DNA from: Streptomyces sp. S.PB5
Lineage (GTDB): Bacteria > Actinomycetota > Actinomycetes > Streptomycetales > Streptomycetaceae
Length of the DNA: 64,000 bases
NCBI RefSeq assembly: GCF_030403745.1
Contig: NZ_JAQMWP010000027.1
Location: forward strand, 1-64,000
Reading direction: 5' to 3'
In this document: one piece after another, positions 25,237 through 33,290 of the stretch
Layout: each line of letters starts with the position of its first letter
Numbering within the stretch: position 1 is the first letter of the stretch
The notes under the pieces: generated by a model
What the model was told of the DNA's origin: nothing
The model's database searches: none
What the model saw: the letters and a program-made list of their open reading frames with translations, nothing else
Program-made: the position numbers and the translations under genes

Positions 25237-26622
25237 TCACACCTCGGCGTAGCTGAGCTGCGGCTTCTCCGCGGTGGCGGCAGTTGCGGCCTGTACCTGC
25301 GCCGCCGGGCGGCGAAGGTATACGGCCCAGGTGACCAGGAAGCAGGCCGTGTAGAAGGCGAGGAAGGCGACGAAAGCGCCGGTGCCGGAGCCGTAGGAGA
25401 GGAAGGACTGGCGGAAGGCGAGGTTGATGCCGACGCCGCCCAGCGCGCCCACCGCGCCGATCAGCCCCATGGAGGCACCGGACAGACGCCGGCCGTAGGC
25501 GGCGGCCGCCTCGCCCTGCAGGCCCTTGGCGAGAGCCTTGGCCTGGAAGATGCCGGGGATCATCTTGTACGTCGATCCGTTGCCGAGACCGGTGAGGACG
25601 AACAGTGCCACGAAGGCGACGGTGAACAGGGCCAGCGACTCCTCCATGCTGGCGAAGATGAGGACCGCGGTCGCCACGCCCATGCCGACGTAGTTGTACA
25701 GCGTGATCTTCGCGCCGCCGTACTTGTCGGCGAGCCAGCCGCCGAAGGGCCGGATCAGCGAGCCGAGCAGCGGGCCGATGAAGGTGACGTACGCGGCCTC
25801 CAGCGGCGTACGGCCGAACTGGTTCGTCAGCACCTGGCCGAAGGCGAAGCTGTAGCCGATGAAGGAGCCGAAGGTGCCGATGTAGAGGAAGGACATGATC
25901 CAGGTGTGGGCGTCCCTCGAGGCGTCCTTGGCGGCGCCGGTGTCGTTCTTCACGGAGGCGATGTTGTCCATGAAGAGCGCGGCGAGGACGGCGGCGACGA
26001 CGATGAACGGGATGTAGATGCCCAGGAGCACCCGGGGTCCGCCGCTGGCGCCGATGACCGCGAGCGCGACCAGCTGGATGACCGGCACGCCGATGTTGCC
26101 GCCGCCTGCGTTGAGGCCGAGGGCCCACCCCTTCTTCCTGAGCGGGAAGAAGGCGTTGATGTTGGTCATGGAGGAGGCGAAGTTGCCGCCGCCGATGCCG
26201 GCGAGGAGGCCGACGAGGAGGAAGGTGTTGAAGGAGGTCCCGGGCTCCATCACGGTGAACGCGGCGATCGTCGGGACGAGCAGCAGGGCCGCCGAGACGA
26301 TCGTCCAGTTGCGGCCGCCGAAGATGGCGACGGCGAAGGTGTAGGGGACGCGAACGACGGCGCCGACCAGGGTGACCATCGAGGTCAGCAGGAACTTGTC
26401 GGCCGGGGTGAGGCCGTACTCCGGGCCCATGAAGAGCACGAGCACGGACCACATCGTCCAGATCGAGAAGCCGATGTGCTCGGAGAGGACGGAGAAGATC
26501 AGGTTGCGGCGGGCGACCTTCTCTCCGGTCTCCTTCCAGAAGGTCTCGTCCTCCGGATCCCACTGCTGGATCCAGCGACTGCCCCGGCTCGGGGGTGCGG
26601 GGACGGTGCTAGGGGCTGTCAT
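25237..26622 (-). CDS. narK: Nitrate/nitrite transporter NarK (MFS)
   Basis: This 461-aa protein has about 12 membrane helices and begins MTAPSTVPAPPSRGSRWIQQ; the ATG at 26620-26622 follows a good GGAGG. The nitrate-porter signatures are present: GIGGGNFASSMTNINAFFP and GWALGLNAGGGNIGVP, with a second in FVLTGLGNGSTYKMIPGIF. It takes up nitrate and/or exports nitrite. The GlnR-like box 79-115 nt upstream and the NnaR gene downstream place it in nitrogen assimilation. Confidence 0.93.
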   Translation of the reverse strand: MTAPSTVPAPPSRGSRWIQQWDPEDETFWKETGEKVARRNLIFSVLSEHIGFSIWTMWSVLVLFMGPEYGLTPADKFLLTSMVTLVGAVVRVPYTFAVAIFGGRNWTIVSAALLLVPTIAAFTVMEPGTSFNTFLLVGLLAGIGGGNFASSMTNINAFFPLRKKGWALGLNAGGGNIGVPVIQLVALAVIGASGGPRVLLGIYIPFIVVAAVLAALFMDNIASVKNDTGAAKDASRDAHTWIMSFLYIGTFGSFIGYSFAFGQVLTNQFGRTPLEAAYVTFIGPLLGSLIRPFGGWLADKYGGAKITLYNYVGMGVATAVLIFASMEESLALFTVAFVALFVLTGLGNGSTYKMIPGIFQAKALAKGLQGEAAAAYGRRLSGASMGLIGAVGALGGVGINLAFRQSFLSYGSGTGAFVAFLAFYTACFLVTWAVYLRRPAAQVQAATAATAEKPQLSYAEV

Positions 26623-26700
26623 TGCGCCTCCACGGGGCTACGGGGCTCGCTGCTGCCGTGCTGTTTGATGAGCGGATGTCCCCGAAGGTAGGGAGGGCGC

Positions 26701-26737
26701 GTTTCCTGACTGTGGCACAGGGTGACCGGAAAGGAAC
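26701..26737. promoter_or_regulatory. GlnR-like box upstream of narK
   Basis: GTGAC-6 nt-GGAAC at 26722-26737 fits the GlnR half-site pair gTnAC-n6-GnAAC exactly. GTTTC-6 nt-GTGGC at 26701-26716 is a second pair in the opposite orientation with one mismatch. The site is 79-115 nt ahead of the narK ATG. GlnR is the global nitrogen regulator of Streptomyces. The sequence match is direct; binding is inferred. Confidence 0.55.
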
Positions 26738-26799
26738 TTTGCTCTCACCCTGCGCGGGGGCGGGATGAGAGGTACTTGCGGCCCTTTGTTACGAACAGC

Positions 26800-27693
26800 T
26801 CAGCGCTGGGGTGCCTGCCAGTTGGGGTTCTGCTGAGGGTAGGGCTGCTGCGGCGGGTACGGCTGCTGGGGGTACGGCGGCTGGGCGGCATAGGGGCCGG
26901 GGGCCGCCGGGGGCTGCTGCTGAGGATACGGCTGCTGCTGGGGATAGGGCTGCTGCGGGGCGTACGGGCCGGGGGCGGCGGGCTGACCGGCGTACGGCTG
27001 CTGGGGCTGCGGCTGGACCTGAGGGTACGGCTGGGCCTGCGGGTACGGCTGCTGCTGGCCGTACGGCCCCGCGGCGAACGGGTTCCCCTGCTGCCCCGGC
27101 AGCTGGGCGCCCGGGGGCAGGTAGCGCACCCGGCCCGTCTCGTCCGTGACCGGGGTGAACCCGGCGGCCTGGAGCAGGCCGGCGAACTTGACGTTGCGCT
27201 TGCCGTTGACGACGTAGCCGATGCCGATGATCGCCATGAACAGCACCCAGACGACCGCCGCGGCGATGAAGTCCTCGGAGCTGCCGCCGAACCGGTAGGC
27301 GAGGAACAGCGACGCGACGCTCGCGCCGACGACGGCGTATCCCATGCGCTTTCTGACCTGACCGGTGAGGTCGAAGTTGATGCGGGCCTTGAGGAGCTCG
27401 AAGGCGTCGGGGACGAGCGGCGGTACGGAGACCCCGTCACCGGCGTTCGGGTACTGGGCCCAGTTCTGCGCGGCCCGGGCGCGGGCCTGCGGACTCGGGT
27501 CGGGCACGAGCAGCATGACGAGGGCGTTGTTACGCCCTCCGCTCTGCCGTACGTCGGCGTACTCGTAGCCGAACTGCTGAGCGGTGAAGGCGAGCCGGGC
27601 GAGCTTCTTCACGGAGGCCATGGGGCTGGTGAGCTCGACGGGCTCGCAGCCGGCCATCAACCGCAGCATCTTCTGCACTTGCCGCTTGCTCAT
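26800..27693 (-). CDS. Two-helix membrane protein with a Pro/Gln/Tyr-rich tail
   Basis: This 297-aa protein starts at the ATG at 27691-27693 with GGAG upstream. A soluble N-terminal part (SKRQVQKMLRLMAGCEPVEL, about 1-115) is followed by two hydrophobic helices (YAVVGASVASLFLAYRF and FIAAAVVWVLFMAIIGIGYVV). The last about 105 residues are low-complexity, with repeated PYPQQ and APGPYA units. I do not recognise a named family. Such tails are common on Streptomyces membrane proteins that join surface or kinase-linked complexes. The 177 nt to narK show only the GlnR-like box. Confidence 0.7.
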   Translation of the reverse strand: MSKRQVQKMLRLMAGCEPVELTSPMASVKKLARLAFTAQQFGYEYADVRQSGGRNNALVMLLVPDPSPQARARAAQNWAQYPNAGDGVSVPPLVPDAFELLKARINFDLTGQVRKRMGYAVVGASVASLFLAYRFGGSSEDFIAAAVVWVLFMAIIGIGYVVNGKRNVKFAGLLQAAGFTPVTDETGRVRYLPPGAQLPGQQGNPFAAGPYGQQQPYPQAQPYPQVQPQPQQPYAGQPAAPGPYAPQQPYPQQQPYPQQQPPAAPGPYAAQPPYPQQPYPPQQPYPQQNPNWQAPQR

Positions 27694-27862
27694 AGGAGTC
27701 CGCTCCCCACCGGGCCACCCGGGCCACCCCGTTCACTTCCGCAACCGCCGCAGTCTCGCACGCCCGTACGCCCCACGGAAACCGCTGTCGCCCCGGTTTA
27801 CGGGATCTTGGTGCGCATGACATCAGCAGTAATCTGTGGCGCACGTGATCTGTGGGGGGACT

Positions 27863-28552
27863 GTGCGAAGACGGGCGAGTGGGCTGGCGGCTGCGCTGGT
27901 GTGCCTGGTGGCGGCCGGGTGCTCGGGCGGTGACGGTGACGGCGTGGAGGATCGCTCCGCGCAGGAGATCCTCGACGAGGCGAACGACACCATGGGCGCG
28001 CTGTCGTCCGTGACCGTCGAGGCCGGTTCCGACAAGAGTGACGGCACGGGGATCTCCAGTCGGTTCACCAGCGACCTCGACAGCAAGTGCGTCTCGAAGG
28101 TGACCTGGGAGAAGACGGGCGCCGTCCTTGAGCAGATCCGGATCGGGGAGACGGATTACGTCCGCCCGAACCGCGCGTACATCGACAACTGGTCGGGCAA
28201 GACCGTGGACGCGCCCCAGAGCACCTGGTTCAGGACCCCCACGAGCAAGGCTCGGTCGGGCGACGGGCTGGTCACCTGCACCCGGGACTTCGCCTCCTTC
28301 GGCACGGCGAAGAAGGGCAAGGCGACCGAGGTCGACGGCACCGGGGCGATCGAGCTGGTCGTGACCGACGAGGCGGACGAGGGCGGCACGTACACCTTCT
28401 CCGTGGCCACCGAGGGCAAGCCGTACATCCTCAAGGTCGTCTACAAAGGCGCCGGCCTCAGCACCACGACCACGTACAGCGCCTTCGACGAGCCGTTGGA
28501 CATCCGGCCGCCGGCCGAGGCGAACGTGGTGGACGCCCCCGACAGCCCTTGA
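27863..28552 (+). CDS. Secreted lipoprotein (LppX/LprAFG-like)
   Basis: The product is about 229 aa from the GTG at 27863 (VRRRASGLAAALVCLVAAGC), close behind a G-run; a GTG 27 nt upstream is an alternative. A typical lipobox (VAAGC) gives a lipid-anchored exported protein. The mature part begins SGGDGDG and contains AQEILDEANDTMGALSSVTV, a pattern shared with the LppX/LprAFG lipoprotein superfamily, whose members carry hydrophobic ligands in a cavity. It is divergent from the Pro/Gln-rich membrane protein and followed by another membrane-protein gene. Function is not known. Confidence 0.75.
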   Translation: MRRRASGLAAALVCLVAAGCSGGDGDGVEDRSAQEILDEANDTMGALSSVTVEAGSDKSDGTGISSRFTSDLDSKCVSKVTWEKTGAVLEQIRIGETDYVRPNRAYIDNWSGKTVDAPQSTWFRTPTSKARSGDGLVTCTRDFASFGTAKKGKATEVDGTGAIELVVTDEADEGGTYTFSVATEGKPYILKVVYKGAGLSTTTTYSAFDEPLDIRPPAEANVVDAPDSP

Positions 28553-28608
28553 ACCGCGGCGGGCCCCGGCTATCCTCTACCGGACCCCGCACAGGAATGG
28601 GAGAGTCC

Positions 28609-29148
28609 ATGTCCGCCGAGTCGAGGGCCGAGGGGCCTGAGGCGACGCAGCGCAGTGAGCGCTCGGTCGCCGGGAATGTCGCCTTCGGGGTGGGGGTCGT
28701 CGTCGTACTGGCGGCGATGGCGCTCGGTGTCTACGCCGCCGTGGCGCTGCTCGGGGACGCCGTGGACCGTGCGCCCCTGTCGGACCTGGTGCCCGAGGAC
28801 GGGCACATCGCGCTGATCATCGGCGGGATCGCGGTCGGGGCCGTCACCGGGCTGATGGTGCCGGTGATCGTCTTCGGGATGTTCAGGAAGGGCGAGGCCC
28901 GGGCCGGGGCCGGAGCCGTGGCGCGCAAACTTCTCGCCGTGCTCGTCTTCGACGTCTGGCTGCTGCTCGTGGCCTTTGCCGTCGCCCAGCTCGGCTGGTT
29001 CCTCCCGCAGGGCCTGGTCAACGTCATCGGGGTGTTCGCCGTCGGCTTCAGCTGGATGCCGCTGGCGATGGTGCCGTGGGAGAAGCTGGGGCTCGGGGAC
29101 CTCCCCGTCAACCGGCGGGGAAAGTCCGCCTCACGTCAGGCGGAGTGA
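28609..29148 (+). CDS. Integral membrane protein, four predicted helices
   Basis: The product is 179 aa from the ATG at 28609, with GGGAGAG upstream. Four hydrophobic stretches are visible: AFGVGVVVVLAAMALGVYAA, IALIIGGIAVGAVTGLMVPV, LLAVLVFDVWLLLVAFAVAQ and LVNVIGVFAVGFSWMPLAMV. The N terminus is polar and acidic (SAESRAEGPEATQRSERS). The family is unknown. The last 18 nt overlap the end of the convergent gene at 29131. Confidence 0.75.
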   Translation: MSAESRAEGPEATQRSERSVAGNVAFGVGVVVVLAAMALGVYAAVALLGDAVDRAPLSDLVPEDGHIALIIGGIAVGAVTGLMVPVIVFGMFRKGEARAGAGAVARKLLAVLVFDVWLLLVAFAVAQLGWFLPQGLVNVIGVFAVGFSWMPLAMVPWEKLGLGDLPVNRRGKSASRQAE

Positions 29149-29751
29149 CTCCGCCAGTTCGTCGGCCATCTTGGCCAGCGCCTCGCCCAGGCCCAGCGAG
29201 CTCCACAGCAGCCGGCACTCCAGCGCCGTCCCCGGGAATCTGCCGGGCAGGACGTAGTGGGCCACGCCCTCCACGATCTCGCCGCTGCCGGACGCGGGTG
29301 CCGTGGGTTCCATGCGCTGGACGCGCAGGGCCGGGCCGAGCGGGAGCTCGACCTCCTCCAGCAGCTGGGTGCCGAAGAACGGGCCCTCCGCCCGCGCCAC
29401 TTCCGCGCGCAGGGCCGCCGGCGTCGACACCTCCGGCGGGATCCGCACCTCCCGGACGGTGTAGCTCGCGACGACCGCGCTGTCCGGCGGGGCGAGCAGC
29501 GAGGCGCACAGGGCGCGCTGCCGGCGGGCCGCACCCCAGTACCAGAGGACGTCCGTGGCGAAGGCGTCGTACAGCTCGGGTCGGGAGTCCTCGGCAAGGT
29601 GTTCCGCGGCGAGCGACCTCGCCCAGCTCTCCGGGTCCTCGGTCGCGAGGTCCAGCACCAGCCAGTTGTGCGGCGCGGGCAGCTCCACGCGGCACTCGCG
29701 CCAGTCCGCCGTACCCGCCGTGTCCGTGGTGTCCGTCGTGTCCGTCGCCAT
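29131..29751 (-). CDS. Hypothetical protein, last gene of the WXG100-type cluster
   Basis: The product is 206 aa from the ATG at 29749-29751 (MATDTTDTTDTAGTADW). It is soluble and acidic, with no signal. The body contains NWLVLDLATEDPESWARSLA and an alpha/beta pattern ending EALAKMADELAESLRLT. It lies 8 nt after the 463-aa protein and is probably in the same transcript. By position it could be an immunity or chaperone partner of the secreted-type protein upstream. No family was recognised, so this is speculation. Confidence 0.7.
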   Translation of the reverse strand: MATDTTDTTDTAGTADWRECRVELPAPHNWLVLDLATEDPESWARSLAAEHLAEDSRPELYDAFATDVLWYWGAARRQRALCASLLAPPDSAVVASYTVREVRIPPEVSTPAALRAEVARAEGPFFGTQLLEEVELPLGPALRVQRMEPTAPASGSGEIVEGVAHYVLPGRFPGTALECRLLWSSLGLGEALAKMADELAESLRLT

Positions 29752-29759
29752 CGGCCCGT

Positions 29760-31151
29760 TCACCTTCCTGCCAGCGACGCGTCGGAGCCGGTCACGTCGG
29801 GGGCGTCGTCGCCGCCGAACAGGCCGATGAAGCTGTTGGTGTCGGAGCCCGCGCCGACGCCGGTGCCGCCGAGGCCCAGCGAGTTGTAGGCGAGGGCCTG
29901 CTTGAAGGCGTCCGGGGTGCCGATGAAGGTGAGGTCGGAGGCGTCGATGTTCCGCATGCGGCCGAGTTCGTCGACCATGCCGGGACCGGCGTACATGCTG
30001 GCCAGGCCGCGTGCGCCGGCGGCGTTGTAGGCGTCGCGGGCGGCGGAGAAGTTGTCGCCGACCTTGAACAGGTCCGACCAGTTGCTGCGGATGGTGCCGA
30101 GGTCGTCGGCGAAGGAGCGGGGCAGGCCCCTGAAGGCGGCCGCCAGGGACACGTCCGGCAGGGCGGCCGAGCCGGTAGCTCCGGCGCGCGGGCCGACCAT
30201 CGCCTCGACGAGACGGCGGCGGGCGTCGGAGTTCATGCCCCTGTTCCAGGCGCGGACGTAGTCGTCGGCCGCCTGCCAGACCCGGCTGCGCCCGACGGTG
30301 GCGGCGAGCTTGGAGCCCGCGGAGAAGACCCGGCCGATACCGAAGGTGGCAAGACCCAGGACGTCCATCGCGACATCGCCCCAGGAGCCGTCGCCGTTGA
30401 CGGCCAGCAGGACATGGCAGACCAGGGAGATGGCCGTCATCACCAGGGCGATGGTGCCGAGCACGCCGGCCAGGGCCTGGCCGATGATGGGGATCCAGCC
30501 GACGACCAGGGCGAGGATCCCGCACACCGCGGCGATGGCTCCTGTGATGTCGCTGATCATCTTCAGCGCGTCCCGCATGTCGTCGAGCCACGAGTCGTTG
30601 AGGCCGTCGCTCTCGGTCGTGTCGCGGATCTTCTTGGCGGCCTTGTCGCCGGCGTCCTTGTGCCGGGTCTTGACGGCCGCGAGCCGGTCGCGCAGATCGG
30701 AGAGCCCGTCCTGGAGGTCGGTGACCTTCTTGTCGAGCTTCTTCTGCTCGCCCTCCTCAGTGCCCTTGGGCGGGTTCTCGGCACTGGTCTTCGCCTTGCC
30801 CAGCTCACCCGCCTTGGTCTCGGCGTCGCGCAGGATCTCGTCGGCGTCCGACTGGATGGTCTCCAGGTCGGTGTAGTACGTCTTCAGCGCGGACGCGGCG
30901 TCGGCGTAGCGGTCGTGCGCCTTGCTCACCGTCTTCGCGGTGTCATCGGCCTTGTCGGCGAAGGCGCGTCCGGCCTCGGAGTCCCAGCTCTCCTGGTTGC
31001 CGAGGCGGCGCAGGGCGGCGGCGGTGTCGGTGATGGTCTTGGCGGTGGCCTCGAACCGGCGGGAGAGCGCCTTCATGTCATGGACGTCACCGGGCACCGG
31101 GTCACCGCTCTCCCCCAGCACCTCCCATCGATGCTCGGCGGGCCGGGTCAC
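29760..31151 (-). CDS. Putative type-VII-secretion-associated protein with helical ESX-like N terminus and membrane segment
   Basis: The product is 463 aa from the GTG at 31149-31151, overlapping the WXG100 gene stop (GTGA). Residues 20-190 are almost entirely helical and charged, with SWDSEAGRAFADKADDTAK near 55-73 resembling an ESAT-6/WXG helix-turn-helix, then long coiled-coil segments. Residues about 203-251 are strongly hydrophobic (IAAVCGILALVVGWIPIIGQ, then VLGTIALVMTAISLVCHVLL). The C-terminal about 210 residues have no recognised domain. This layout (helical WXG/LXG-like head, hydrophobic hinge, variable tail) is common in T7SS-linked or polymorphic-toxin-like proteins. Toxicity is not demonstrated by any visible catalytic motif. 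Confidence 0.65.
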   Translation of the reverse strand: MTRPAEHRWEVLGESGDPVPGDVHDMKALSRRFEATAKTITDTAAALRRLGNQESWDSEAGRAFADKADDTAKTVSKAHDRYADAASALKTYYTDLETIQSDADEILRDAETKAGELGKAKTSAENPPKGTEEGEQKKLDKKVTDLQDGLSDLRDRLAAVKTRHKDAGDKAAKKIRDTTESDGLNDSWLDDMRDALKMISDITGAIAAVCGILALVVGWIPIIGQALAGVLGTIALVMTAISLVCHVLLAVNGDGSWGDVAMDVLGLATFGIGRVFSAGSKLAATVGRSRVWQAADDYVRAWNRGMNSDARRRLVEAMVGPRAGATGSAALPDVSLAAAFRGLPRSFADDLGTIRSNWSDLFKVGDNFSAARDAYNAAGARGLASMYAGPGMVDELGRMRNIDASDLTFIGTPDAFKQALAYNSLGLGGTGVGAGSDTNSFIGLFGGDDAPDVTGSDASLAGR

Positions 31152-31450
31152 TTCTTCTTCCCCTTGCCGGTGAGCGCGTCGTAGAGCGCGGTGTCGAGTT
31201 CCTTGTACGCCTTGGCGGACTCGTGGGCCATCTGCCCGAGTCCCTGGATCGACTCGATCATCTTCTTGCGGTTGTCGTCCCACCCGTCGGAGAAGTCCTG
31301 CAGCCGCTCGTGCAGTTCGCCGTGGCCGACGGTACGGCGGTCATAGGCGTCCATGAGCTTGTCGAGCCCTTCGAGCTCGGTGGCCACGGTCCGCAGCCCG
31401 GTACCGGCCAGCTCCAGGTCGTCGAGCGAGACCCTCAGTTTGTCGCCCAC
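31148..31450 (-). CDS. WXG100 (ESAT-6-like) family protein
   Basis: The product is exactly 100 aa from the GTG at 31448-31450, which lies inside the end of the upstream gene (16-nt overlap). Two helices are separated by a turn with Trp57 (FSDGWDDNRKK). The second helix contains MIESIQGLGQMAHESAKAY and the tail is lysine-rich (GKGKKK). Size and central Trp fit WXG100 proteins, which are exported as helical-hairpin dimers by ESX/T7SS. It is translationally coupled on both sides to the flanking genes. Confidence 0.8.
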   Translation of the reverse strand: MGDKLRVSLDDLELAGTGLRTVATELEGLDKLMDAYDRRTVGHGELHERLQDFSDGWDDNRKKMIESIQGLGQMAHESAKAYKELDTALYDALTGKGKKK

Positions 31451-32088
31451 GCTTCTTCGTCCCCCGTGTAGTTCTGAACGTCCTCGTCGCTCTGCCGCTG
31501 CCAGCACAGAGTCCCGGCGACCGCGTCGAACAGCTCCACCATGGCGTCGGCGATCGGCTCCAGAGGCGTACTGAAGGTGAGCATCAGCACCTCGTCCCGG
31601 TCCGGGACGGGCACGAAGTACTCCACCACCGTGTCCTGGAACTCGGACCCCAGCTTCCGTGACTGCTTGGACTGCTCCCGCCGCACCAGCCGGGCCGCCC
31701 GCCCCGCGGCAGGCAGCGTGATCAGCCCGACCTCGCCCGAACCCACCAGCGCCGCCACGGCATCCAGCGCGTCGAACTTCTCGTACAGATGGGAGACGAG
31801 CAGCGAGGCGGACAGCGGAATGCCGCCGGCCTCCAGGAACGACAGGTACAGCACTGCGCCGCCCTGCTCGGCCCCGGCCTCGGCGGTGCCGAGGAGCTGT
31901 TCCTCGGTCTTGCGGCGCAGGACCGGCTGGTCGTCGACGCCGGCGAACTGCCGCTTGACCAGCGCAGCGACGGACGCCTCCCGGCGGTCCTGCGGCTGGA
32001 GCGGGATGCGGTACCAGTCCTCGGGCGTGATCAGCCCGAACACCGGCGCGCGTCCGAGGGGCGGTGCGTTGGTCGGTTCCTGGCTCAA
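31435..32088 (-). CDS. Hypothetical protein, first gene of the WXG100-type cluster
   Basis: The product is 217 aa from a TTG at 32086-32088 (SQEPTNAPPLGRAPVFG). It is a mixed alpha/beta soluble protein with GAVLYLSFLEAGGIPLSASL and LMLTFSTPLEPIADAMVELF, and no signal peptide. Homologous-looking proteins often precede WXG100 genes in Streptomyces, so a chaperone or delivery-related role is possible but not shown. Its 3' end contains the start of the WXG100 gene. Confidence 0.7.
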   Translation of the reverse strand: MSQEPTNAPPLGRAPVFGLITPEDWYRIPLQPQDRREASVAALVKRQFAGVDDQPVLRRKTEEQLLGTAEAGAEQGGAVLYLSFLEAGGIPLSASLLVSHLYEKFDALDAVAALVGSGEVGLITLPAAGRAARLVRREQSKQSRKLGSEFQDTVVEYFVPVPDRDEVLMLTFSTPLEPIADAMVELFDAVAGTLCWQRQSDEDVQNYTGDEEAWATN

Positions 32089-32179
32089 TTTTGTCGTTCT
32101 CTCGGTGGCGGTACGCGGCAGCGCAACGGTAGCGGCCGGGTACGCGGGGGCACCAGAGCGAGCTGTGGGGCGCGAGGGC

Positions 32180-32238
32180 TTGACGCCTTATCGTTTCTCG
32201 ATAACATCGTTTATCGATAACAACGACAATCGATAAGG
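32180..32238 (+). promoter_or_regulatory. AT-rich promoter with TATCGATA-type palindromic operators
   Basis: A likely -35 TTGACG (32180-32185) and -10 TAACAT (32202-32207, 16-nt spacer) are embedded in palindromes. These are TTATCG-5 nt-CGATAA (32188-32204), the perfect TTATCGATAA (32211-32220), and outer arms CCTTATCG / CGATAAGG at 32186-32193 and 32231-32238. They precede the DUF2975-XRE gene pair by 13 nt. The overlap of palindromes with the promoter suggests repression, probably by the XRE protein encoded downstream. Confidence 0.65.
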
Positions 32239-32251
32239 CGACGGGGGAACC

Positions 32252-32875
32252 ATGAGCACGACCGAAAACCGCAGGATGCTGGAACCGATGGCCACGATCG
32301 TGTCCATAGTCCTACGGCTCCTGGTGGCCCTCGCGACGGTGGGCCTGGTCCTCTCGGTGGCCCGCGGGAGTTGGGGCGGCGGGGTCGTCTGCATCGCCGA
32401 CGACATGAGCATCACGGGGGTCGACGACAACACCTTCGGCTCCCCGGCGAGCGGGGCGACGGCCGACGCGATCCCCCGCTACTGCGCCGAGAACGCGGAC
32501 ACCGCGATGCGTCTGCTCAACCAACTCGGCGAACTGCCCACGACGTTGCTCCTGATCAGCAGCCTCTTCCTGCTCCACCGCCTGCTCACCGGAGCGGCAC
32601 GGGACGGCATCTACACCACGCAGACGGCATCCCGGCTCCGGGTGCTCGGCTGGTGGCTGCTGGCCGGGAGCCTGCTCGTCGCGATCGTCGAGACCACTGC
32701 CCGGACGGTACTGCTCGCCGACCTGGCCGAGCGGGTGGAGTTCACGCCCGACTCCTGGCTGGACATGTGGAGCTTCCCCTACCTGGCCGTCCTGACCGCG
32801 CTCGGCCTGCTGACCTTCGCCCGGATCACCAAGGCGGGCGTGGCCATGCGCGAGGACCTCGAAGGGGTCGTCTGA
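32252..32875 (+). CDS. DUF2975 membrane protein
   Basis: This 207-aa protein starts at the ATG at 32252 with GGGGGAA upstream. Four hydrophobic helices are visible: IVSIVLRLLVALATVGLVLS, TTLLLISSLFLLHRLL, VLGWWLLAGSLLVAIVE and FPYLAVLTALGLLTFARI. An outside loop contains VVCIADDMSITG and a second Cys (RYCAEN) that could form a disulfide. DUF2975 proteins are typically encoded with a small YozG-type XRE regulator, as here, where the stop overlaps the regulator start (TGATG). Function is unknown; a membrane-stress or quorum-type sensor pairing has been proposed for such modules. Confidence 0.88.
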   Translation: MSTTENRRMLEPMATIVSIVLRLLVALATVGLVLSVARGSWGGGVVCIADDMSITGVDDNTFGSPASGATADAIPRYCAENADTAMRLLNQLGELPTTLLLISSLFLLHRLLTGAARDGIYTTQTASRLRVLGWWLLAGSLLVAIVETTARTVLLADLAERVEFTPDSWLDMWSFPYLAVLTALGLLTFARITKAGVAMREDLEGVV

Positions 32876-33126
32876 TGCCGGCCGACGACGAAGAGGGCCA
32901 CGAGATCGAGGTCCACCTCGACAAACTCCTCAGCGAACGCGGCATGACCGTCACCGAACTCGCCCAGCGCGTAGGCGTCACCAACGTCAACCTCTCGGTC
33001 CTCAAGAACGGCCGCGCCAAGGCAATCCGCTTCACAACCCTCACCCGACTCTGCGAAGCCCTGCAGTGCCAACCGGGAGACATCCTCAGCTACACCCCAA
33101 CCACCAAACCCCGCCCAAGCCGCTAG
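32875..33126 (+). CDS. XRE-family (YozG-like) helix-turn-helix regulator
   Basis: This 83-aa protein starts at an ATG sharing one base with the DUF2975 stop. The HTH is VHLDKLLSERGMTVTELAQ followed by VGVTNVNLSVLKNGRAKAIR and LTRLCEALQCQPGDIL. The arrangement is typical of the small Cro/CI regulators paired with DUF2975. It is expected to bind the TTATCGATAA palindromes ahead of the pair and autoregulate (inference). Confidence 0.9.
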   Translation: MPADDEEGHEIEVHLDKLLSERGMTVTELAQRVGVTNVNLSVLKNGRAKAIRFTTLTRLCEALQCQPGDILSYTPTTKPRPSR

Positions 33127-33154
33127 CTCGCCCCCGATCAACCGGCAATCGGCA

Positions 33155-33229
33155 ATTGGCAGATCTGTTTCACGCCGGACCGCGCCCACCTGCAGGATTC
33201 AGCACCAGCAATGGAACAGATCTGCCAAT
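33155..33229. repeat. 15-bp perfect inverted repeat between convergent genes
   Basis: ATTGGCAGATCTGTT at 33155-33169 is inverted as AACAGATCTGCCAAT at 33215-33229, 45 nt apart. Each arm contains the palindrome CAGATCTG. Weaker similarity extends outward (AATCGGCA.. and ..CTGATT). It may be a terminator, a pair of operators or the ends of a small degenerate element; no coding sequence lies inside. Confidence 0.6.
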
Positions 33230-33290
33230 CCCTGATTACTGATTAGCGCCCCTCCCGTCGGCGGCGGCCGTTGGGGCGGCCCGACGTTCG

